Assembly (NCBI GenBank): GCA_047605645.1
Contig: JASGFJ010000011.1
Span: forward strand, 49,085-113,084
Origin: UBA1309 sp047605645
GTDB lineage: Bacteria > Bacteroidota > Bacteroidia > Bacteroidales > Dysgonomonadaceae
Length of the DNA: 64,000 bases
Direction: 5' to 3'
The notes below the pieces were generated by a model. The model saw only the letters and a list, made by a program, of their open reading frames with translations. It did no database searches and was not told the DNA's origin. The stretch's first letter is position 1. Every line of letters begins with the position of its first letter. This document shows positions 46,548-54,100 of the stretch, piece by piece. The position numbers and the translations under genes are program-made.

Positions 46548-46821
46548 GTTTTTGGTTTTGAAGTTAGTAAATAATCCCGTTCACAACAAAGCAAACGGAA
46601 TTAATATATCATCCGCAATTTTTCACCGGACTCTAAAGTTTTGTAGATTCTAAGTACCATTTTGTTTTTTCTGGTATACATGAGCCTAAGTTCTAAATGT
46701 TGCCCTATTTTGATGAAGAATATTTGACAACACGTATCGTTCTGCGGAATGTACGGAAAGCAAAAAGGGATTCCGTTAAGAATCCCCTTTAATTTCGGCA
46801 AATCACCTGATTTACCATAAG

Positions 46822-46894
46822 AGCGGAAAACGGGACTCGAACCCGCGACCCTCAGCTTGGGAAGCTAATGCTCTACCGACTGAGCTATTTCCGC
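46822..46894 (-). tRNA. tRNA-Gly (anticodon CCC)
   Basis: A complete cloverleaf on the - strand: the acceptor arms GCGGAAA and TTTCCGC pair, the D-arm is GCTC...GAGC, the anticodon stem TTAGC/GCTGA encloses loop TTCCCAA (anticodon CCC), and the T-arm holds TTCGAGT. The discriminator base is U, usual for glycine tRNA. CCA is not encoded. Its 3' end points toward the nuclease-containing accessory patch. Confidence 0.92.
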
Positions 46895-47464
46895 ATTTAT
46901 ATCCATCTTTTTCAAGATAATATGCTCTATAAATAAATATTTTTTTATGAATAATTATTTCGCAAATCCGAAGTATTTTTTCAATAAAAAAACAAACGTA
47001 TTTCCTTTCGAAAACCGATTTCGAAATTACAACTTAACTTGTAAATCTCCAAAAAATAATTGAAAAAGATATCTATTTTTTTGATAACAATACCCAATCC
47101 ATTTCGACCATTGATAGCAACAGATAAGATTCTATTCAGCAATAGTAGCGTTTAGATTCAATAAAAATCTATTTAAATTGATTATCGAATACTTACAAAA
47201 GCTGAGATTATTATAATCCACTAAAAACAAGTAAATTTCAGTGAATTGATAATGAAATCCAGTCACAAGCTCATTCTATATAAGATGGGAGACTTTCCTA
47301 AAATACCTGACAAAAAACAGATAAAAAAGTGTCAATCTTCCTCAGGCATTTAGGAATCAATATTTTAAAATATATCCATTATAAAACAACTATTATTTTA
47401 AAAAATTATCGCAGAAAATGCATTCTGTTTCCGGAAAATTACTACTTTTGCAAACGAAAAATGA
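46895..47464. other. AT-rich intergenic region between two tRNA genes
   Basis: 570 bases, very AT-rich, with no credible gene on either strand. It must contain the promoters of the divergent tRNA-Gly (-) and tRNA-Leu (+); the latter is placed at 47443-47450. No repeat of a tRNA 3' end, which would indicate an integration scar, was found here. Confidence 0.6.
47443..47450 (+). promoter_or_regulatory. Candidate promoter (-7 box) of tRNA-Leu
   Basis: TACTTTTG matches TAnnTTTG exactly and lies 14 bases before the tRNA-Leu gene, the spacing expected for a stable RNA promoter in Bacteroidota. The -33 element is not clear. Confidence 0.55.
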
Positions 47465-47548
47465 GCGCACGTGGTGGAATTGGTAGACACGCTACTCTCA
47501 GAAGGTAGTGCCCGTTGGGGTGTGAAAGTTCGAATCTTTTCGTGCGCA
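47465..47548 (+). tRNA. tRNA-Leu (anticodon CAG)
   Basis: A class II tRNA with a long variable arm. Acceptor arms GCGCACG and CGTGCGC pair perfectly with discriminator A, as for leucine. The anticodon loop CTCAGAA sits on stem CTACT/GGTAG and gives CAG. The T-loop TTCGAAT is present. CCA is not encoded. A strong terminator follows 15 bases later. Confidence 0.93.
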
Positions 47549-47563
47549 CTTCACCACAAGTTT

Positions 47564-47593
47564 AGACTTTCTCCTAGAGAAAGTCTTTTTTTT
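47564..47593 (+). terminator. Intrinsic terminator after tRNA-Leu
   Basis: A perfect stem AGACTTTCTC/GAGAAAGTCT-type hairpin (47564-47586) with a 3-4 base loop is followed by a run of T to about 47593. Confidence 0.9.
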
Positions 47594-47834
47594 TGCCTAT
47601 TATTTTGACTTATTTATTTTCAGTTCTGCTTCATTTTATGGGCTCAGCCCAACCGGTTCAGCCGTAAAAACTAGTGTTTAGGCAAAATATTGGTGAGTCT
47701 GAACAGGAGCAATTTTATATCTACTACGCCTCTTTTATCCCAGCATATTTTTTATCAAGTTCTCTTGAGTAAACTATTTTCGTGAAAGGTTGTTTAATGC
47801 CTTAAAAGTTTAAGTTATCTATTCCGATTTTTTT

Positions 47835-49154
47835 ATGACATTAATAATTCTGTTCGTGGCAATCATTGCGTTGTTACTACTCATAAGCTGGTTAAAGGTG
47901 AATCCGTTTCTTTCGTTAACATTAGTTACTATTGTAGTTGGATTGGCTCACGGCCTAAGCGGTCAAATCGTGGTTAAAGCAATGGCAAAAGGCGTTGGAG
48001 ATACTATGGGCAGCCTGTTGTTTGTCATCGGATTTGGCGTGATGTTGGGGAGTTTAATCACAGAGACAGGAGCAGCTCAACAAATTTGCAATGGATTTCT
48101 AAGGCTATTCGGAGAAAAATATGTAAAACTCGTTGTGCTTATCAATAGTTTGATTGTGGGCATTGCTCTCTTCTACAATGCCGGATTTATTGTTTTGATT
48201 CCGCTCGTGTTTGCTATATCAAGCCAACTGAAAACGCCCTTGGTTCCGCTCGTGATTGCCATGGCTACTCCTCTGGCTGTAACTCACGGTTTTTTGCCTC
48301 CTCATCCCGGCCCTACCGCAGTGGCTCAAATAATGCATGCTTCTGTTGGCAAAACCTTGCTTTACGGGCTTTGTGTAGCTGTTCCCACGCTGACAATAGT
48401 CGGGCTTGGGCTCCCTCGCTTCGTCCGAAAAATTCAAGGGAATCCGCCGGAGGCTTTTTTCGAAAAGAAATTATTCCCGGAAGAAAAATTGCCGGGCTTT
48501 TTGATTAGTATATTTTCAGCAGCCCTACCCGTACTCCTAATTATCTGCGCAACTGTTTTCACTACCGAGAACGGATTTACTCCAAGTTTAGTCTCAGTTT
48601 TTTCATTTCTGGGTGATTCTGGCATCGCCATGATTGTTTCGGTTGTTTTTGCATTATTAGCCTTAGGTATTTTTAGAGGAGTTTCTCTTACATTCCTTAT
48701 GGAAAAATGTGCGCAAGGACTTCAGGCTGTCGCCGCAATCCTGCTGATAAATGCAGCGGGCGGTGCTTTCAAAGAAGTGCTGACTGTCACACACACAGAC
48801 AAGGCCATTGTGGATGCAATGATTGTATTGCCACTTTCCCCCTTGTTGATGGCTTGGATCATCACAGCCATGTTACGCGCTGCTATCGGAGCTGCAACAC
48901 TCGCAGCCATCACCTCTGCAGGAATAGTTTCATCTTTAATTGCAGCTACCGGAACCAGTCCGGAATTAGCAGTGTTAGCCATCGGAGCCGGAAGTCTTAT
49001 GTTTTCGCATGTCAACGACTCTGGATTCTGGCTTTTTAAAGAATATCTTGGAATCAGTGTGAAGGATACTTTTCGGAGCTGGACAGTTATGGAAATGCTA
49101 ACAGGATCTATTGGAATTATTATGGTATTACTGTTAAGTACATTTGTCCGGTAA
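47835..49154 (+). CDS. GntP-family gluconate/organic-acid permease
   Basis: A 439-residue inner-membrane protein with about 12-14 hydrophobic segments and no signal peptide. Family features include an N-terminal INPFLSL-like 'V-N-P-F-L-S-L' near 21-28, GDTMGSLLFVIGFGVMLG near 55-72, THGFLPPHPGPTA near 150-162 (the GntP signature), and SHVNDSGFWLFKEYLGIS near 395-412. GntP carriers import gluconate and related sugar acids. It is separated from the xylan genes by the two tRNAs, so it may be a housekeeping carrier. Its position between two clusters that release (methyl-)glucuronate is suggestive only. The start is the ATG at 47835. Confidence 0.9.
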   Translation: MTLIILFVAIIALLLLISWLKVNPFLSLTLVTIVVGLAHGLSGQIVVKAMAKGVGDTMGSLLFVIGFGVMLGSLITETGAAQQICNGFLRLFGEKYVKLVVLINSLIVGIALFYNAGFIVLIPLVFAISSQLKTPLVPLVIAMATPLAVTHGFLPPHPGPTAVAQIMHASVGKTLLYGLCVAVPTLTIVGLGLPRFVRKIQGNPPEAFFEKKLFPEEKLPGFLISIFSAALPVLLIICATVFTTENGFTPSLVSVFSFLGDSGIAMIVSVVFALLALGIFRGVSLTFLMEKCAQGLQAVAAILLINAAGGAFKEVLTVTHTDKAIVDAMIVLPLSPLLMAWIITAMLRAAIGAATLAAITSAGIVSSLIAATGTSPELAVLAIGAGSLMFSHVNDSGFWLFKEYLGISVKDTFRSWTVMEMLTGSIGIIMVLLLSTFVR

Positions 49155-49234
49155 TCAAGTATTTTATAAAATATATCCATCGCGTTTAAATAGCGATTTC
49201 TCTAAAAGACGAAGGGTTGTATATCCGATCTGTT
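49155..49234. other. Short spacer with an AT palindrome after the GntP gene
   Basis: Contains TATTTTATAAAATA, a perfect 14-bp palindrome, just after the GntP stop codon. It may act as a weak hairpin, but has no GC pairs. Sequence homologous to the IS4-type element begins at the right edge. Confidence 0.35.
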
Positions 49235-49420
49235 CACAAACTCCATTACCTATGCAAACTCATATTTACTTGAATGCATAATATTTTGAGGTTAATAGAT
49301 GATAAATCTCAAAATCATTTGCTATTCAATTCAAATCACAAAACAAAAAAACGCTTATAGACAGACCCATCAACATGCTACAATAGAACACGAAATCTTA
49401 ACACACCAGCAGTAATAGTA
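49235..49420 (-). mobile_element. 5'-end fragment of an IS4-type insertion sequence (second copy)
   Basis: About 185 bases that repeat, with mismatches, the segment at 50733-50915. On the - strand they read MHSSKYEFA, a stop, then VMEFVNRS. This is a damaged copy of the first residues of the IS4-type transposase whose better copy reads MHPGKYVFTQVMEFVSGYEF. The match covers the transposase start and the upstream end of the element and stops abruptly after about 15 codons. It shows that two copies in the same orientation once lay here and that this one lost nearly all of its coding part. Confidence 0.75.
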
Positions 49421-49637
49421 GAATACTTCTTATTTAACATATATCTTAGGGTGTATTATGAAATGTATCTAAAAGTGGAAACTAAATATCTAAAAGTGAA
49501 AACATAAAAAATGGCCCTTTTCTATATTTGCATTTGAATAGTGTAAACCAATTTATATTAATCAAAGATTTCAGTTCATGGAAAAAACACTACTTACTAG
49601 TATTGTTTCTTTACCACTGGTTAATATATTAATGAAT
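49421..49637. other. Gap between IS remnants with two near-identical short repeats
   Basis: About 215 bases with no gene. TATCTAAAAGTGGAAAC at 49466-49482 and TATCTAAAAGTGAAAAC at 49487-49503 differ by one base and are spaced exactly 21 bases apart start to start. They could be binding sites at the end of another mobile element or operator sites. Confidence 0.45.
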
Positions 49638-50777
49638 TTAACTAAATAAAAATAATTGTTCTTTGACTTTTTGATTGAATTGAAAATTCATATTTTCAGT
49701 GAGTAATTCTCAGATTTGTGTTTTGTCAAGTGCTGAAATTTTCTATATCTGCATGTTCCCAGAAATGGGAAATTCGCTTTTTAGCATATGTTTGATCTAT
49801 ACTACAATCAAATAAGAGTAAATAGCAACCCAAAGATGAGCTTTTACTGCATTTCTGAATGTTCCCAAAGTTTTTTTAATGGGAAGATTTTGCTTTATCC
49901 ATTTGAAAAGCACTTCGATTTGCGAATGTTTTTTATACAAATTGGCAATTTCGAAAGCTAATACTTCAAAATTATTTATCTGAAAAACAAGAGACTCTCT
50001 ATTATCATCATAACACTCAACAAGTCACAGTAGCTCAGGCTACAACCGCTTGGATTTTGGAACAGCCAGTTCAACAACCCTGTCTATTCTGAGTCCGGTT
50101 ATTTCATCGATGTCGAAATTCGACTCAACGACATTGTATCTCATTGTATTTTTGACTTGTGTGACCAAAAATGCAACAGCGTTATTGATCCGGTACAATG
50201 CTTCAAAATCAACGGATGCTTTATCCATCAGATAAATGACATTACATCAAGTGCATTACTGTCGTGATATTTAAAATAAACTCCGGTATATTGCCGGATA
50301 AATCAATAACGGTATGCATTTTTACAGTACCTCGGGAATATTTACCTTGCGCTCAGGTAAAAAGGTTGATATTAATGGAAATCGGAGTGGAATTCCAAGC
50401 AAATACTTCATTTTCAATGGCTATGCTTGAAACCGGGGTAACTGACATACAACGGTCAGACTAAACAGATCTGGTAATTGCCAAAATCGGCGAAAATTTG
50501 CCGGTTACGTTGTTCATTGATTCATAAAAGAGTTCTATAGACTACCGGTTTCTTAATCCAAGTGATGTAATTTGCTTTTGTGTGCCTTTAAACACAAGCA
50601 AATGGAACGAAGCAACTCCAAAGAGGTCAATTCTCCGAAAAGCAACTGTATGAAATGATTCCAATTGTTCACCCCATGAGCGCGATAATCGCCACAGTAA
50701 TAGCTCACCCATTTGTCGAATTCATATCCGCTTACAAACTCCATTACCTGTGTAAACACGTATTTACCTGGATGCAT
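49638..50777 (-). pseudogene. Decayed IS4-family transposase
   Basis: A full-length but broken transposase of about 379 codons on the - strand. The N-terminal DUF4372-like part survives at 50553-50777 (MHPGKYVFTQVMEFVSGYEF, then NNWNHFIQLLFGELTSLELL). The middle has several stops and frame changes but still shows FAWNSTPISININLFT and KYSRGTVKMHTVIDL. The DDE region survives at 50040-50228 (MDKASVDFEALYRINNAVAF). Next come YKKHSQIEVLFKWIKQNLP and FRNAVKAHLWVAIYSYLIVV, and the end KEQLFLFS at 49638. This is the order expected for IS4-type elements common in Bacteroidota. It is inactive. It separates the main xylan locus from the second cluster. Confidence 0.85.
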
Positions 50778-50915
50778 AATATTTTGAGGTTAATAGATGC
50801 CCCCCCAGATTATTTGCTTTTCAATTCAAATCACAAAACAAAAAAAGACGTATATACATATATTTATCAGCATGTTACAATCGAGCACTGGAAGTTAACG
50901 CACCAGAAGTAATAT
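50733..50915. repeat. End of the IS4-type element; direct repeat of 49235-49420
   Basis: This segment holds the transposase start codon and the outer end of the element. It matches 49235-49420 over about 185 bases, with CATAATATTTTGAGGTTAAT identical in both. The beta-helix gene begins 18 bases after it, so the element's end may supply upstream signals for that gene. Confidence 0.75.
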
Positions 50916-50932
50916 CACAAATTAAGAATACC

Positions 50933-53632
50933 ATGAAGAGTACTATTTATCCTATCAAAGAAAAAATGTTTTTTTTATCATCAAAAAAAAGAAAATTAAT
51001 TTTCTCTTTTTTTTCTCTTTTTTTTTGTACAACAAGTTTTGCAACAAATTACTATGTGTCGCCTACAGGTAGCGACGCAGCAAATGGTTCTGAAGCAACA
51101 CCGTTTATGACCATTGCCAAAGCAGCAACCATTGTGAATGCTGGCGATACCGTATTTGTCGCCGAGGGTACATATTCAGAACAAAACATCACGCCAAAAT
51201 CATCGGGTACTGAAACTGCAATGATTGTTTTTAAACCCCTAAAGGGTACTGGAAATGTGATTGTAATGCATCCGGGAACCTCCATTAGTGATAATACACC
51301 TGTTTTTCAATTGTCTAACAGAAATTATATTTGGATCGAAGGCTTTCAGTTCAAAAATTTCAGCTATGGAAAAGCCTGTATCTATATCAGTTCAGGCGAA
51401 GGCAATGTCGTAATCAATAATCGTTTCGAAAATCTGGGAAATGGAGAAGTGGGTAGTTGGGACGGCAATCAGATGGTGGCTCTGTTCAATTCTACGAAAA
51501 ATGTGGTTTGCAACAATTATTTCAAAAATATCACCGGTGATGGTATTAATATTAATTCGCAACGAACGACTTACAATCTAGTCTGTAATAACACGTTCAT
51601 CGATTTTAGCGGAAAACTGCGCAGTTGGGGCGGTGAATACCTGTATTCCCGAGCCATAGATGTGCAGGATATGTCGGATGGAAATAACGTGATTGCCTTT
51701 AACAATGCCCAAAATGTATACAATCATATTTGGCTCGATAGGGACGGGAGCAACAATATTATACTCAGGAATTTTGGAAGAAAAGGTAGCGGGAACGTTT
51801 TTAACGAGTCGAGGTGCGCAAAAAATGTGATTCAGGAAAACATCAGTATAGAAATGAGTGTAGGTTACCTGACAGCCTTATATGATGGTACCGGCTGGAC
51901 CTTCGACCCTCGATGGGTCAACAATGTGGCTTATAATAACGCAACGGGGTTTTCGGTTCACAAATCTTGGCGAGACGAGTTCAGGAATAACATTGCTTTC
52001 AACAATACCGACTATAACCTGAAATTCACACAAGAGGCATTTAATAATGCACCTCACATTTTTAGCAACAATTTGTGGTTTACTGCCAATAAAACCAATT
52101 CTATTCAATTTAAGGGCAACGCAGTTTCAGTGGAGGAATTCCAGACTGGAGTTCGCGAAACTGGCGGGCTATCGGTAGATCCCCTGTTTGTCAGCACGAT
52201 TTCAGGCTCCGAAGATTTTAACTTGCAGACAAACAGTCCCGCAAAGAAAGCAGCCGACAACGGATTGGACTTGGGGGCCTATGCTGCTTATCCGCAAACC
52301 GAATTTGGCTGGAATCAAAATCGACAAACAGCAAACGTACAGATTTATTTTGATCAAGTAATTTCAGCTTCAAGCAGAGGGAATCAGATTCAATTGGTAC
52401 TGAAGTTAAACAAAGCTGCAACAGAAACTGTTACGGCAAATATTACCCCTGTGGCTGGGGATGCTTTGAGTGGGGAAGATTTTACATTGTCAGGTACAAC
52501 AGTAGTTTTTCAGCCGGGAGAAACGAATAAAACGGTTTCAGTAGATATAAAAGGGAGTTCAGATTTTGATGAATTGGTCGCTTTTCGCATAACGAATGTA
52601 ACAAATGCCGTTGCTGGAGCCAGAGACCTTCATGTGTTGAGAATAAACAAGACTCTTAAAATAAAGGCCTATGCAGGCAATAACCAATCAGTATGGGAAA
52701 GCAACCACACAGGGACAGCTGAAGTTGTTTTAGATGGTTCTCTCAGTCAAAATCCATTTGGAGACATAAGCTCTTACGAATGGGATATTAATGGAGTAAG
52801 TATTGCGACAGGAGTATCTCCCACAGTAACACTGCCAATAGGTGCCAACTCGATTACACTAACTGTAAAAGATGCTGATGGTAATTCTGCAACGGATAAA
52901 GTGGTAGTTACAGTTAAAAAGGTTTCAGGTATTTGGCTTGAATCGGAATGTGGTATTGTAGGTTCGCTTTGGAATATTGTGGCTGACAGCACGGCGTCGA
53001 ATGGAAAATACGTTACCGTCAAGGACGGCAACAATAGCAATAGCAGTGCTCCAAGTAACGCATCAGGCTTAATTACTTATACTTTCGATGTAAGTGAAAG
53101 CGGTACTTATAAACTATTTGCGAGGGTGATTTGCCCAACTTCAAACGATGACTCTTTCTGGCTCAAAATGAATAGTGGAACGTTTGCTTCCTGGAATGGC
53201 ATCGGTATTTCAAGTACATGGCAATGGTTTGCTTATCCAAATACTTACAACCTAACTGCGGGTTCGAATACTTTAACCATTGGCTACCGTGAAGATGGTG
53301 CAAAACTCGATAAATTATGGCTCACAAATAACGGTGACACTCCTGATGGACAAGGCTCCGATGCTGACAATTGCTCAACAGCTGCTATAAATTCGGAACA
53401 GCCCCTATCAGTTGCTGTTTATCCAAACCCAGTAAGTAACATACTGAATATTGTACTACCCGGTTCACCTGTAACCATCAGTATTATAAACAGTAATGGA
53501 CAAATATTGTATCAAGAAGCAGAAAATAGAACGCATAAATCAATAAACATATCTAATTTTAGAAAGGGCATCTATTTAGTAAGAATAGTTGGTCAACATC
53601 AAACTATTGGAAAAAAAATAGTCAAAGATTAA
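50933..53632 (+). CDS. Secreted beta-helix protein with Calx-beta, PKD-like, CBM-like and T9SS sorting domains; possible GH120-like enzyme
   Basis: An 899-residue exported protein; the signal peptide ends at TSFA near residue 38. A right-handed parallel beta-helix (about 40-460) begins YYVSPTGSDAANGSEATPFM. Calx-beta (about 470-565), PKD-like (about 575-665) and CBM6/35-like (about 670-790, WLESECGIVGSLWNIV) domains follow. A type-A T9SS sorting tail closes it (VAVYPNPVSNILNIVL ... KGIYLVRIVG). The helix holds IWLDRDG (Asp269) and, 23 residues on, FNESR (Glu292). I recall the same spacing for the catalytic Asp/Glu of GH120 xylosidases. The usual GH120 inserted sandwich is missing, so function is unproven; a polysaccharide lyase or binding protein is also possible. 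A start at the ATG at 50966 is an alternative. Confidence 0.75.
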   Translation: MKSTIYPIKEKMFFLSSKKRKLIFSFFSLFFCTTSFATNYYVSPTGSDAANGSEATPFMTIAKAATIVNAGDTVFVAEGTYSEQNITPKSSGTETAMIVFKPLKGTGNVIVMHPGTSISDNTPVFQLSNRNYIWIEGFQFKNFSYGKACIYISSGEGNVVINNRFENLGNGEVGSWDGNQMVALFNSTKNVVCNNYFKNITGDGININSQRTTYNLVCNNTFIDFSGKLRSWGGEYLYSRAIDVQDMSDGNNVIAFNNAQNVYNHIWLDRDGSNNIILRNFGRKGSGNVFNESRCAKNVIQENISIEMSVGYLTALYDGTGWTFDPRWVNNVAYNNATGFSVHKSWRDEFRNNIAFNNTDYNLKFTQEAFNNAPHIFSNNLWFTANKTNSIQFKGNAVSVEEFQTGVRETGGLSVDPLFVSTISGSEDFNLQTNSPAKKAADNGLDLGAYAAYPQTEFGWNQNRQTANVQIYFDQVISASSRGNQIQLVLKLNKAATETVTANITPVAGDALSGEDFTLSGTTVVFQPGETNKTVSVDIKGSSDFDELVAFRITNVTNAVAGARDLHVLRINKTLKIKAYAGNNQSVWESNHTGTAEVVLDGSLSQNPFGDISSYEWDINGVSIATGVSPTVTLPIGANSITLTVKDADGNSATDKVVVTVKKVSGIWLESECGIVGSLWNIVADSTASNGKYVTVKDGNNSNSSAPSNASGLITYTFDVSESGTYKLFARVICPTSNDDSFWLKMNSGTFASWNGIGISSTWQWFAYPNTYNLTAGSNTLTIGYREDGAKLDKLWLTNNGDTPDGQGSDADNCSTAAINSEQPLSVAVYPNPVSNILNIVLPGSPVTISIINSNGQILYQEAENRTHKSINISNFRKGIYLVRIVGQHQTIGKKIVKD

Positions 53633-53689
53633 AACTTTTTATTAGGAGAATGTATATTTGAGTCTTGCTGATTATGGATACAAGCCTGA

Positions 53690-54079
53690 AAACGGAGGAC
53701 AGTAGCAGTTAATTGGAATAATTGACTACAGAAATTACGATCAGAGCTTTACCTCCACCGAGAGTATCATTACAGACAAGGTGATTGGTTTTCTCGATAC
53801 TTTTCCTCTCAGACGCAGGAGCAACTATTTGTATTACTGAATAATACGAACATCCTTCGTAATTGAAAAATAAGAAAATTGAGACCACTCTAAGAGAAAA
53901 GAGGACTTCTATTTTTCTATTTGCCACCATATTCCGTGCTTGGATATTGCGGAAGTGCTTTAGAGAATATTGAAGGGACATATATCAGATCACAAGACTA
54001 TGCCAGTACAGACACACTTTTCTATACAATCAACAGAGCTTTGTCGGCTATTGGAGATAGTATGTTTAATTACAAGTAA
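53690..54079 (+). pseudogene. C-terminal remnant of an IS630-family transposase
   Basis: On the + strand VIGFLDTFPLRRRSN (from about 53780) is followed by stops. FFYLPPYSVLGYCGSALENI then leads into EGTYIRSQDYASTDTLFYTI and ends SMFNYK with TAA at 54077-54079. The block 'L-P-P-Y-S-P-E-L-N-x-x-E' is the DDE end of IS630 transposases, here altered to PPYSVLGYCGSALE. Several in-frame stops show it is dead. It lies between the beta-helix gene and the GH43-GH115 genes, so the second cluster was itself assembled or disturbed by mobile elements. Confidence 0.7.
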
Positions 54080-54100
54080 AAACAAATAAATGGCAAGAAA

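Noticed and set aside
46601..46801. 66-residue open frame on the - strand between the nuclease gene and tRNA-Gly
   Set aside because: It begins only with TTG and has no ATG near its start, no ribosome-binding site and no recognised family. A real small gene is possible but not supportable.
46822..46894. Duplicate of the tRNA-Gly 3' end as an attachment-site scar
   Set aside because: I looked for a second copy of the 3' end of the tRNA to the left and found none in the window, so an att site is not supported.
48722..49180. 152-residue open frame on the - strand over the GntP gene
   Set aside because: It mirrors membrane segments of GntP; the sense frame has clear family motifs.
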